From contig DATIHM010000061.1 of the NCBI GenBank assembly GCA_035480695.1, forward strand, positions 1 to 28,219: a stretch of DNA of 28,219 nt, read 5' to 3'. Source of the stretch: DATBED01 sp035480695 (GTDB lineage: Bacteria > Patescibacteriota > Saccharimonadia > Saccharimonadales > UBA4665). The notes below the pieces were generated by a model, which was not told the DNA's origin, searched no databases, and was given only the letters and a program-made list of their open reading frames with translations. Numbering within the stretch: position 1 is the stretch's first letter; every line of letters starts with the position of its first letter. The position numbers were made by a program, and so were the translations under genes. Shown piece after piece: positions 6,566 through 13,525 of the stretch.

Positions 6566-7830
6566 GCAGAGGCTGTGGCGCGTTTCCGCTCTGGTGAACG
6601 CCAGGTTACGTGCCGCTCGGTGATGCTGCGCTTGAGGCTCGGCAGCAGAAGCAACGACTTAATCAAGGCAAAGTATTCTGCCCACGAAAGTACGTACATT
6701 AACAGGTACATCGGAGGGGTGTAGTAGCTGAGGCGCAGGCGTTCCTTAGTAGTCAGGTGGTCAGACGACCAGACATTACACAGCAGATAAAACGTCAACA
6801 CAAACATGGCTGAAGAAAAAATCCGCAGGTCGCCGTAGCGCATCGTCAAGAACAGGAAATACCCGATTACAGCCGGCTCAAAAAAGAAGAAAAGATCCTG
6901 CAGCAGAGAGAACGGCAACATGAACCAGGTCAATCGTTTTGCATGACGGCTGCTGCGAGAAAAGAACAGATGGTCATTTTTATAAAAGGTTTGCGAGCGG
7001 CCGAACTTCCAGCGGAAACGCTGCTGCATCAGGGCACCGACCGAATGCGCCGGTTCGGTGTACGCGATGCTGTCAGCGGCATAGGCAATTTTCTGCCTTT
7101 TTTCTTTATTTACGATGATCTTCATGGTGAGATCGATATCTTCAGTCATTGTATTCGTGTCGTAAAAGGAAACTTTCTTCATCATGCTGCGCCGGAACAT
7201 CGAACCGATCCCACCGACAATATATTCCACGCCAAGGAACGCCTGCCCCTTTTTCATCTGGTAACAGACCAGGTACTCAAAACGCTGTACCAATGCCAGT
7301 AGAGTGCCGTCCTCGATGATGTTGACATTGCTCGAGAGCGCTACGATGTCACTGTCGCGAAAATGCTGGGCTGCGCTTCGTAAAGCGTTTGGCGCCAGAA
7401 AGGAGTCGGAGTCCAGGCACATCACAAGACTGCCCTTGGCACAGCGACGTAGACCATGATTCAAGGCGGCCGCCTTGCCTTTGTTAGACAGGTTTATCAG
7501 GCGGATCTTACAGCGGTCGCGATGCGTCCGCTTAAACTCACGTACCACCTCCTCGGTCCGGTCAGTCGAGCCGTCGTTGACAACAATAACTTCCAATTTA
7601 CCTTTCGGATAATCACTTCCATACAGCGACAACAGGTTGCGCTCGATGGTGTTTTCTTCGTTGTGGGCCGGCACCAAAACAGAAATTGTCGGCAAGTGCC
7701 AACGGCTTCTACGCCGTTTCTGCAGACTCTGCCGGATGGTATAAGCATCACTGCTAACCAGGTAGGCGGCCATCCTCAGCAAATTAAGAAGGCAAAGTAT
7801 CAGAATGGTGAAGAAAATTATTTCTTTCAT
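6562..7830 (-). CDS. Membrane-bound family 2 glycosyltransferase (processive polysaccharide synthase type)
   Basis: 422 residues. One N-terminal membrane helix (~3-25), a cytoplasmic GT-A domain, and three to four C-terminal membrane helices (~290-400), the layout of poly-GlcNAc, hyaluronan and cellulose synthases. Motifs: VLVPAHNEENTIERNLLSL (~52-70), VVNDGSTDRTEE, the DxD site LDSDSF, TEDIDLTMK (catalytic TED) and QQRFRW (the QxxRW acceptor/product motif of processive enzymes). The sugar and product cannot be read from sequence. ATG 7830 overlaps the sortase stop (ATGA), so translation is coupled to the sortase gene. This places a surface polymer in the same operon as a sortase and its small substrate. 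Confidence 0.88.
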   Translation of the reverse strand: MKEIIFFTILILCLLNLLRMAAYLVSSDAYTIRQSLQKRRRSRWHLPTISVLVPAHNEENTIERNLLSLYGSDYPKGKLEVIVVNDGSTDRTEEVVREFKRTHRDRCKIRLINLSNKGKAAALNHGLRRCAKGSLVMCLDSDSFLAPNALRSAAQHFRDSDIVALSSNVNIIEDGTLLALVQRFEYLVCYQMKKGQAFLGVEYIVGGIGSMFRRSMMKKVSFYDTNTMTEDIDLTMKIIVNKEKRQKIAYAADSIAYTEPAHSVGALMQQRFRWKFGRSQTFYKNDHLFFSRSSRHAKRLTWFMLPFSLLQDLFFFFEPAVIGYFLFLTMRYGDLRIFSSAMFVLTFYLLCNVWSSDHLTTKERLRLSYYTPPMYLLMYVLSWAEYFALIKSLLLLPSLKRSITERHVTWRSPERKRATASA

Positions 7831-8405
7831 GCGGCTTGTTTCAAATCAAAGAACATTACCCGACGATCCTGGGCCCACAATCCCTGGCACGTCATAAGCA
7901 TTAGGCCCGGTTTACCGCCATGCAAACTGGATAATAGCTGCGTATCGGTTGGCTTAACGACCTCGTTCCCGTGATAAACGTACGTAAATACATGGTTGTT
8001 GTCGGTGGTGACATAGGCGTAATCGCCAACTTCCAAATCTTTAGTTTTACCAAAAATAGCCTGTGTCCAGTGGCCATAGATAAGGGTTTTGCCCAACTCA
8101 TTGTTGCTAGGCGCGGTATTTTGAGCAAAGTTAGCGTAAATCGACGAAACCGACCAGGCAGCGGCATTAGAGTAATAAGTGCCTTTCACGACCTGCACGT
8201 CAACCGCTAATCGCGGAATTACCACTCGAACCGGCATACCCGAAATAACTGCCTGTTTGGGCATCGCTGACACATGCTTAGCCAGAGCCGCTCCTGTAGA
8301 GATGGCTCTCTCATGGGCTGAGTGCTGCTGCCACAGAGGCAATGCGAAGAATGAGAGCAACACCAAGTACCCTGGCAATGTCCGCCAGAAAAGATTGATA
8401 CGCAT
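7827..8405 (-). CDS. Sortase (LPxTG transpeptidase)
   Basis: 192 residues from ATG 8405. An N-terminal membrane helix (~8-27) is followed by the sortase beta-barrel: KTLIYGHWT with His112, LMLMTCQG with catalytic Cys173, and the Arg181-Arg182 pair in QDRRVMFF. The enzyme sits on the outer membrane face, cleaves between Thr and Gly of sorting signals and transfers the product to an amine nucleophile. An upstream in-frame ATG at 8489 was not used because it would start inside the LPxTG gene and disturb a clean N-terminal anchor. The gene begins 13 nt after the stop of a probable substrate. It is compact for a sortase; the class is not assignable by eye. Confidence 0.9.
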   Translation of the reverse strand: MRINLFWRTLPGYLVLLSFFALPLWQQHSAHERAISTGAALAKHVSAMPKQAVISGMPVRVVIPRLAVDVQVVKGTYYSNAAAWSVSSIYANFAQNTAPSNNELGKTLIYGHWTQAIFGKTKDLEVGDYAYVTTDNNHVFTYVYHGNEVVKPTDTQLLSSLHGGKPGLMLMTCQGLWAQDRRVMFFDLKQAA

Positions 8406-8418
8406 TTTAGTCAGCAAC

Positions 8419-8616
8419 TTACTTTGCGATAAAGAATCGGGTAACAATGAAGCTGCTTGTAACCAGAACACCAACAGTAATGGTGGCAATGCTTAGCACT
8501 GTAAGCGCCAGGTTGCCGCCGGTGTTAGGTAAGATAGCAATGCCTGCTAAGGTCGAAGTTGCTCCAGAAACGCCTGCTGCGCTAGTGGAAAGTGGGCCAC
8601 CGCCTTGTCCGTACAT
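8419..8616 (-). CDS. Miniature LPxTG-type sortase substrate (65 aa)
   Basis: Only 65 residues. Residues 1-29 are Gly-, Ser-, Ala- and Thr-rich (MYGQGGGPLSTSAAGVSG...). LPNTG lies at 30-34, followed by a ~25-residue hydrophobic helix and a short tail ending RFFIAK. This is a complete cell-wall sorting signal with almost nothing in front of it, and there is no N-terminal signal peptide. The sortase gene follows 13 nt downstream, so it is very likely its dedicated substrate. A perfect AAAGGAG ribosome-binding site 6 nt before ATG and a strong promoter suggest high expression. If cleaved, the product would be a peptide of about 33 residues attached to the envelope. Role unknown: surface peptide coat, linker, or carrier for the product of the adjacent glycosyltransferase. 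Confidence 0.85.
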   Translation of the reverse strand: MYGQGGGPLSTSAAGVSGATSTLAGIAILPNTGGNLALTVLSIATITVGVLVTSSFIVTRFFIAK

Positions 8617-8688
8617 AGGTTTCTCCTTTTATAAATAAATTGGGTCACTCCTGTTAGCAATGCCACAGAAATAACCCTTCTAATATTT

Positions 8689-8717
8689 ATTCTACACTAT
8701 TTATGCTTTTTTGTCTA
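8689..8717 (-). promoter_or_regulatory. Strong promoter of the LPxTG-sortase-glycosyltransferase operon
   Basis: Minus strand: TAGACA (8717-8712), exactly 17 bp, TAGAAT (8694-8689), each 5 of 6 to consensus. Transcription would start near 8682, giving a ~65 nt AT-rich leader before the LPxTG ATG. Confidence 0.7.
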
Positions 8718-8759
8718 GATTATATATTAATACTTATGTTTATAGGTGTCGGAACTTGC

Positions 8760-8765
8760 TATAAT
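8760..8765 (+). promoter_or_regulatory. -10 box of tRNA-Gly
   Basis: A consensus TATAAT 20 bp before the mature tRNA 5' end. No convincing -35 is visible. Confidence 0.5.
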
Positions 8766-8785
8766 GCCTAGTGTTTAAACTTTGA

Positions 8786-8860
8786 GCGGGCGTGGTGAAA
8801 CGGCTCTCATGCTAGCCTTCCAAGCTGGAGTTGCGGGTTCGATTCCCGCCGCCCGCACCA
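8786..8860 (+). tRNA. tRNA-Gly (anticodon UCC)
   Basis: 75 nt cloverleaf. The acceptor GCGGGCG pairs with CGCCCGC, the anticodon loop CUUCCAA gives UCC, the T arm GCGGG-UUCGAUU-CCCGC is intact, and ACCA is encoded at the 3' end. Confidence 0.97.
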
Positions 8861-8862
8861 GA

Positions 8863-9117
8863 TTATTGCAAACTTAGATTCAATGAGGCAGAGGCGCCGG
8901 CCTGGGTCCAGTCGGAGCCGGCATGAGCCGGTTGGCTCGTTGTGATTTCGGAAAGGCCGTTTTTGGTCGGATGGACATTGACGACTTGGGTGGTCAAAGC
9001 GCGCGCAGCGATGTACTGGCCCGATGTCAGATGGCTGATGGCCACGGCTGCCAGCACCAGTAATCCCGCCATTGCCAAAGCGACGGGCACGGCGTGGTGG
9101 TGTTTCTTTACTGCCAT
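8863..9117 (-). CDS. Small single-pass membrane protein
   Basis: 84 residues from ATG 9117 (a GTG at 9123 is in frame two codons earlier). A basic, His-rich N terminus (KKHHHAVP), one hydrophobic helix (~11-28) and a ~55-residue polar extracytoplasmic tail. No family recognised. It overlaps the end of the zinc-ribbon gene by 10 bp (16 bp if GTG is used) and is the last gene of a three-gene cluster, so it probably depends on translational coupling. Confidence 0.6.
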   Translation of the reverse strand: MAVKKHHHAVPVALAMAGLLVLAAVAISHLTSGQYIAARALTTQVVNVHPTKNGLSEITTSQPAHAGSDWTQAGASASLNLSLQ

Positions 9118-9944
9118 TGCCACTGTGCTTCCAGCGCCGAAAAATCGGCTTTGTCACCATTGATGGCATGAACGAGGATGAAAATGTTGTCGCCACTTTT
9201 CACCGGGTGCAGCACGGCAGCTTCGGCGACCGTGACATGTTGCGACTTGTCACTGGCTACCACCACATAATCCGGACTGCCGGCAAACGAGCCGACGTGT
9301 TCATCGCCGATGGCATAAGTCGGCAGGTTAGCCTTCATATCCTTTTCAATCGCCTGTTTGGCAAGGCCGCTGAAGCTGCCAGCCGACGAAATCGACGACT
9401 TGCTGGCGTAGACTTTATAGGCCTCGGTCGAGTCTTCCAGCGTGTCGCCGTTGAAGGCTTTCATGTCACAGCTGTCGCTGGTTTGGTTGACATTCAGCTT
9501 GTCAGCGAAACTGAGTGAATAGCATGGGGTCGTCACGTTGCTGGTCACGGTTGAAGGGCCATCAGCGGCTGCGGCATGCTCCTTTTTGACAGAAGCGTCA
9601 TGGCTGATAGCGTAGGTCCAGACTGCCAGACCGGCTAGCAAAGATAGGCTCGAAAGTACTATGCCGACAGTGCTGAGTCCGCGCTTCGTGCCGGAACGCG
9701 CCGTCGTTCCCATTACGAGCCCGGTTATTCCTAAAATGAGCCCGGCTATGGCCACGAAAAGTGAGCCAGCCAGGCCGAACGCCCCGAAAATCACCGACAA
9801 AAGTGCCCGGTTTTCGCCTGAACGCTCGGTAGAGGCCGCCGCAGCCATTGCCTGCTGGTCAGCCTGGGCCTGCAGCCTGTAGCCGCAATTGCCACAGAAG
9901 GCGGCACCGGCTTCAACCGGTTGCTTACAGTTCGGGCATTCCAT
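9108..9944 (-). CDS. Zinc-ribbon membrane protein with extracytoplasmic domain
   Basis: 278 residues from ATG 9944. The N terminus is a rubredoxin-like zinc ribbon (MECPNCKQ ... FCGNCGYRL, two CxxC pairs, residues 1-24). A polar linker follows, then two to three hydrophobic helices with Gly-rich turns of the DUF4190 type (~45-115), then a ~150-residue soluble domain with two Cys (PCYSLSF, SDSCDMK) that could form a disulfide outside the membrane. The family of that domain is not recognised. The start at 9944 is preferred to an in-frame codon at 9983, which lies inside the upstream gene; there is no Shine-Dalgarno and the 11 nt gap suggests coupling. It shares the zinc-ribbon theme with its neighbour. 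Confidence 0.7.
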   Translation of the reverse strand: MECPNCKQPVEAGAAFCGNCGYRLQAQADQQAMAAAASTERSGENRALLSVIFGAFGLAGSLFVAIAGLILGITGLVMGTTARSGTKRGLSTVGIVLSSLSLLAGLAVWTYAISHDASVKKEHAAAADGPSTVTSNVTTPCYSLSFADKLNVNQTSDSCDMKAFNGDTLEDSTEAYKVYASKSSISSAGSFSGLAKQAIEKDMKANLPTYAIGDEHVGSFAGSPDYVVVASDKSQHVTVAEAAVLHPVKSGDNIFILVHAINGDKADFSALEAQWQWQ

Positions 9945-9955
9945 GTTGCAGAAAT

Positions 9956-10723
9956 TTAAGCATGTTGGCCACAATGGGTGCAATAGAGGTGATGTTGGGG
10001 ATTGACGAAACCGCAGCTCCGGCAGAAATCGTTGTGGCCGATGCTGCTGCGGCCTTGCTCCAGGTCTTCGGCGGTCGCCTTTTGGTATAACAGGAACAGG
10101 CCGATTGATAAGCCCAGGGTGATGGCGAGTGACACGAGCTGGAAATAACCGATTCCCGAAGCCAGACCGAAATCATAGAGACCGTGAAGGACGACTGCGG
10201 CCATGAACGGCAGGACGACAACGAACGGCGATTTGCGGTGCAGTTTTTGCCTGACCAGGAAATAGCCGATCATTCCGGTAGTCGCGGCGTGAAAAAAGGG
10301 TGTCAGCACCAGGCGTATCATGCCGGCCTGCGTGCCGAAAACCAAAGTGTAAAGCATGTTCTCGGGCAAGCCGAAACCCAGTCCAGCCAGCGCGAAATAG
10401 ATGACACCGTCGGTCAGCTCGTTAAAGTAGCGGCGCTTGTAAATCAGCAAGGCCAGCGGCAGGAATTTGCAGGTCTCTTCGACCAGCCCGATGGTTATAG
10501 CCGATGTGAACATCGAACCGTGAGGGCCTCCTGGAGTCAGGCCGCTGCCTAGTGACAGCTTGCTCTCGATAATCGCGCCGGCTATCGCGCCCAAAAAGCC
10601 AAGTCCGGCGGCCTGCCACAGGGCCAGCACCGGCTCCTTTTCACCGCGGTCGTGGGAAATCAAAAACCAGGCCATCGTTACAGCCAGGCCAATGAAAAGC
10701 AGCAGAAGGATGAACAATACCAT
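9956..10723 (-). CDS. PrsW-like intramembrane metalloprotease with C-terminal zinc ribbon
   Basis: 255 residues, about eight membrane helices. PrsW/CPBP-type motifs are present: VEETCKFLPL with the paired Glu (~80-90), LTDGVIYFALAGLGFGLPEN (~103-122), FFHAATTGMIGY and the late VVLHGLYDFG His. PrsW of Bacillus performs site-1 cleavage of an anti-sigma factor. Unlike the basic family, this one ends in a zinc ribbon (FCRSCGFVNPQHHLYCTHCG) on a probably cytoplasmic tail. It is the first gene of a cluster with a zinc-ribbon membrane protein and a small membrane protein, which are candidate substrates or partners (inference). A TATACT box lies about 30 nt upstream. Confidence 0.82.
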   Translation of the reverse strand: MVLFILLLLFIGLAVTMAWFLISHDRGEKEPVLALWQAAGLGFLGAIAGAIIESKLSLGSGLTPGGPHGSMFTSAITIGLVEETCKFLPLALLIYKRRYFNELTDGVIYFALAGLGFGLPENMLYTLVFGTQAGMIRLVLTPFFHAATTGMIGYFLVRQKLHRKSPFVVVLPFMAAVVLHGLYDFGLASGIGYFQLVSLAITLGLSIGLFLLYQKATAEDLEQGRSSIGHNDFCRSCGFVNPQHHLYCTHCGQHA

Positions 10724-10772
10724 CGGTGTTTTTGTTTTGTCGCTCCGCTGTTAGTATACACTAGAGTGGCTA

Positions 10773-10849
10773 GCCCCGGTAGCTCAGCTGGATAGAGCAG
10801 AGGACTTCTAAGCCTAAGGTCGCAGGTTCGAATCCTGCCCGGGGTACCA
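10773..10849 (+). tRNA. tRNA-Arg (anticodon UCU)
   Basis: 77 nt with encoded CCA. The acceptor GCCCCGG pairs with CCGGGGU (G1-U72 wobble); the D arm GCUC/GAGC and T arm GCAGG-UUCGAAU-CCUGC are perfect; the loop CUUCUAA gives UCU. The anticodon stem is weak: 27-43 is G-A and 31-39 is A-G, leaving three good pairs. Confidence 0.92.
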
Positions 10850-10854
10850 TTCGA

Positions 10855-11124
10855 TTATTTTTTGAGACGTTCTTCGATGATTACGGTGACCGTGTCGCCG
10901 GGCTGCTTGCCGATTTCTTCGCGGATTTCCAGCTTGACTGGGAGCTTGTGCGTGCCGTCACCCATAGCCATGAACGAGCTCTGGAACGGCTGGCCGTCAA
11001 CGGTCCCCTTGACTTTGACCAGGCCGCGCGTTCCGAAAAAGGCGACTGAATCAGGCCAGATTACGTAGGTCCAGCCGCCTTTGGCATCGCTTTTCTGCAG
11101 CACCGCATCGAACTTCGTGAGCAT
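10855..11124 (-). CDS. DUF1905-family protein
   Basis: 89 residues, matching the short beta-barrel DUF1905 family: TYVIWPDSVAFFGTRG, VKVKGTVDGQPFQSSFMAMG and the LPVKLEIREEIGKQPGDTV end are typical. Molecular role unknown; some members are fused to YdeI-like domains, absent here. The start ATG 11124 lies 6 nt after a TAGAAT box, predicting a leaderless mRNA. Its stop is 5 bp from the end of tRNA-Arg. Confidence 0.85.
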   Translation of the reverse strand: MLTKFDAVLQKSDAKGGWTYVIWPDSVAFFGTRGLVKVKGTVDGQPFQSSFMAMGDGTHKLPVKLEIREEIGKQPGDTVTVIIEERLKK

Positions 11125-11130
11125 AGCCTA

Positions 11131-11158
11131 ATTCTAAGCCAATCCAGCCCTGTGCGAA
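11131..11158 (-). promoter_or_regulatory. Promoter of the DUF1905 gene
   Basis: Minus strand: TTCGCA (11158-11153), 16 bp, TAGAAT (11136-11131), then 6 nt to the ATG. Confidence 0.45.
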
Positions 11159-11166
11159 ATAGCATG

Positions 11167-11195
11167 ATGACTTTTTTAAGCACTAGCGGTATACT
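11167..11195 (+). promoter_or_regulatory. Promoter of the 11222 membrane-protein gene
   Basis: ATGACT (11167-11172), 17 bp, TATACT (11190-11195). A ~20 nt leader then carries the AAGGAG ribosome-binding site. Confidence 0.55.
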
Positions 11196-11221
11196 GGGTG
11201 TCGCTCTCTGAAGGAGCCGCC

Positions 11222-12148
11222 ATGTTAGTCGTTAGATACAAGAAACTGACCGCGCTGTTCGTACTCCTTACGGTCGTCTACTTAGTGCAGGCGGGCATGT
11301 TGCCAAGCGACAGCACCGTGCTCGCCGAATACCATCTTGCCAATTGGCAGACCGATTTTATAATTTACGCCTTGGCAATCCCGTATGTCGCGATTTCGTT
11401 CATTTCCCTGCTCGGCTATCTGGGGATACGGGATTACTCTAAAACCATACGCAAAAGCCATGACGGCGAAGCCTTCCACCTTATTGCCAACGGCGTGCTG
11501 CTATTGGCGCTGTGGCTGCCGGTGACGGCTATCATCAGCATGGGGACATCGGCATATGCCGACACGCACCGCTCAGTCGTGGCCACGATGGCCAACTTCA
11601 GGGATTATTCCAACCTGCTCATATTGCTGCCGGCGTTCTGGTTCGTGCTGGCAGGCAGTAAAAAGCTGCTCGGAATCGTTAGAAGGTCGGAGACGTCCTT
11701 CCCGCAGCCGATAAACCTCATCTTCATCAGCTTTTCTGCCATTTATACCGCGCTCGTTCTGCGCAACCCGCCCAAGCAATTCCCGAGCCATGTCGTCTTT
11801 ACCGACACCTACTACTTGCCGGAATGGCTGGTCGTGCTGACTATAATAATTCCGCGGCTGATTATCTGGTATTGGGGAGTGCGGGCTGTCTATAACATTT
11901 ACCTTTACCGTAAACGGGTCAAGGGCCCGATTTACCAGCGAGCCCTTAGCCGGCTGGTCAGCGGACTGGTGCTGGTCTTGGTGATGTTGTCGTTGCTACG
12001 CTCCACGCAGGCCGTTTCGACGCGGAATGACCATATGCCTTTGGTTGTGGTCTTGGTCGCCGCCTACGTCTTGCTACTCTTGACGGGGTTCGGCTATTTC
12101 CATATCGCCAAAGGCGCCCAGGGCTTGCAGCGCATCGAGGAAATCTAG
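11222..12148 (+). CDS. Polytopic membrane protein of unknown function
   Basis: 308 residues from ATG 11222, chosen because GAAGGAG lies 6 nt upstream; a GTG at 11198 would skip that signal. Seven to eight hydrophobic helices are visible, separated by short loops; a longer basic loop (IRDYSKTIRKSHDGEAF) follows the second helix, and another (YRKRVKGPIYQRALSRL) lies in the C-terminal third. No catalytic or transport motif is recognised. Well-formed promoter and ribosome-binding site argue for a real, independently expressed gene. Confidence 0.75.
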   Translation: MLVVRYKKLTALFVLLTVVYLVQAGMLPSDSTVLAEYHLANWQTDFIIYALAIPYVAISFISLLGYLGIRDYSKTIRKSHDGEAFHLIANGVLLLALWLPVTAIISMGTSAYADTHRSVVATMANFRDYSNLLILLPAFWFVLAGSKKLLGIVRRSETSFPQPINLIFISFSAIYTALVLRNPPKQFPSHVVFTDTYYLPEWLVVLTIIIPRLIIWYWGVRAVYNIYLYRKRVKGPIYQRALSRLVSGLVLVLVMLSLLRSTQAVSTRNDHMPLVVVLVAAYVLLLLTGFGYFHIAKGAQGLQRIEEI

Positions 12149-12150
12149 GC

Positions 12151-12179
12151 TTGGTTTTAACAGCGTAAGGTTGTATAAT
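12151..12179 (+). promoter_or_regulatory. Promoter of tRNA-His
   Basis: TTGGTT (12151-12156), 17 bp, consensus TATAAT (12174-12179), 12 bp before the mature tRNA. Confidence 0.65.
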
Positions 12180-12191
12180 CTACCTCTGTTT

Positions 12192-12269
12192 GGTGGCTGT
12201 AGCTCAGTTGGTTAGAGCGTCGGGTTGTGGTCCCGAAGGCCGTGGGTTCAAGTCCCATCAGCCACCCCA
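12192..12269 (+). tRNA. tRNA-His (anticodon GUG)
   Basis: 78 nt including the His-specific G-1, paired with discriminator C73, and an encoded CCA. The acceptor GUGGCUG/CAGCCAC and the anticodon stem UCGGG-UUGUGGU-CCCGA are perfect. Confidence 0.97.
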
Positions 12270-12290
12270 AAATGTCCTGCGGACATTTTT
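12270..12290 (+). terminator. Rho-independent terminator after tRNA-His
   Basis: AAATGTCC, loop TGC, GGACATTT, followed by TT. A perfect 8-bp stem starting directly after the CCA end. The A run on the 5' side means it could also work for minus-strand transcripts of the protease gene. Confidence 0.8.
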
Positions 12291-12320
12291 GTTGGGAAGA
12301 GCGAAGCGTCAATAGTGAAA

Positions 12321-13484
12321 CTAGCCCGCCAAACACACACCCGTGCTGACCCGGCGGGTTTCTTTTTGGGCACGCCCTACCACACCTACCAAGTGCGACG
12401 AGTTTAGCGCGAAGCCGTAGTCGGGCACGACATCCGCTTTGCTGAATACGATTCCGGCCGCCTGGCCGTTCGGCAGCACGATCGGTCCGCCCGAGCTGCC
12501 GCCGTCAATCATGGCCTGGACTTCGTAGATCGAACGGCCGATGACACCCAGGTCATAGATATTACGGCTGAAAAGGACCTGGTTGTCGCGTATGATACCC
12601 GGCTCAGGCATGAAATTGCCGTTAGGATAGCCCAGGACGGCGACAGTCACATCTATCGCCTAGTCACTGCCGGCCAATTGCAGCACTGGCGCGTCCAAGC
12701 CGGCGACGCGCAGCACAGCAAGGTCAAGGCCGGCGTCGAAAACCACAGGCACCCCTTCATAACTGTGGTCATTATATTTGACTATCGGCCGTTTCACACC
12801 GGCGACGATATGGGCGCTAGTGGCTACAAGGCCTTGGCCCACGACGAAACCCGAGCCAGACACCACGCCGCCGCAGCCGAAGCCGGTAATCCGCACGACC
12901 GACGGAGTGCCTTTGCCCACGGCCTTATCGTAATCAGCCTGTGAGAAGTCGAAGTCGGCCCGCGGTTTCGGTTGGGCGAACACGAACGGCGGCGTATTCG
13001 GGTCAATCTGCTTGTCGAATTCCGCCATGAAAGCCGGCATCGGCGGCATGATGCGATCCAGTTTTTGGACGAAAAACGAACTGTTGGCGCTGTTGCTTAT
13101 CCCGACGAAGGGCAGGCGGCCGAAGGCGGCACCAAGCAGCCAGACTAAAAGCAGGCAAGAGCTGATGCTCAGCGTCAGCCCCAGGAGTGATTCATAGCGA
13201 TGCCACCGACCCTTCAGCGAATAATGCAGCCGCTGGCCTACGTCATATCCCTTGAGGGCGGCAAAGCTCGAAGTTATCAGCACGAGGTTGGCATTGACGA
13301 TGGTCAGCAACGTGTGGTCATGGAACGGGAAGATGTGCGGGAACAGCCAGCCGCCTAAAAATATCGTGCCGAAGAAGCCGCCGAATACAAAAAGAAGAGT
13401 AAAGAGGCCGATTTTTAGGCCGCCGTAAACGGCGCTTGCCAGCAGCAAAAGAATGATTAAATCGACCCAGTTGAAACCGAGCAT
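12321..13484 (-). pseudogene. MarP-like periplasmic serine protease interrupted by one in-frame TAG
   Basis: Read through one TAG at 12662-12660, this is a continuous 387-position frame. Residues 1-125 hold four membrane helices of the CvpA type; residues ~190-385 are an S1C trypsin-like domain. The triad is visible: TSAHIVAG (His225), LDLAVLRV (Asp254) and GGSSGGPI (Ser331). Cys204 (GFGCGG) and the Cys of VSTGVC near the end match the redox disulfide of mycobacterial MarP, a protease for acid and oxidative stress. The amber codon is position 275, between Asp and Ser; without it no active protease forms. A GTG at 12650 could restart only a fragment. The ATG at 13484 is 8 nt after a -10 box. 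Real mutation, sequencing error and readthrough are all possible. Confidence 0.85.
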
Positions 13485-13492
13485 ACATAAGC

Positions 13493-13520
13493 ATTATGCT
13501 CCGGGCGGGCGGTTATGCAA
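13493..13520 (-). promoter_or_regulatory. Promoter of the MarP-like gene
   Basis: Minus strand: TTGCAT (13520-13515), 16 bp, CATAAT (13498-13493), then 8 nt to the ATG. Confidence 0.45.
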
Positions 13521-13525
13521 ATCTG

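Noticed and set aside
8406..8489. N-terminal extension of the sortase from an ATG at 8489
   Set aside because: It would lie inside the LPxTG coding region in another frame and add an unlikely prefix; the start at 8405 leaves a normal N-terminal anchor.
12660..12662. TAG reassigned as a sense codon throughout the genome
   Set aside because: TAG ends the transporter, glyA, the glycerol-like kinase gene, pilB and other genes at their expected family lengths.
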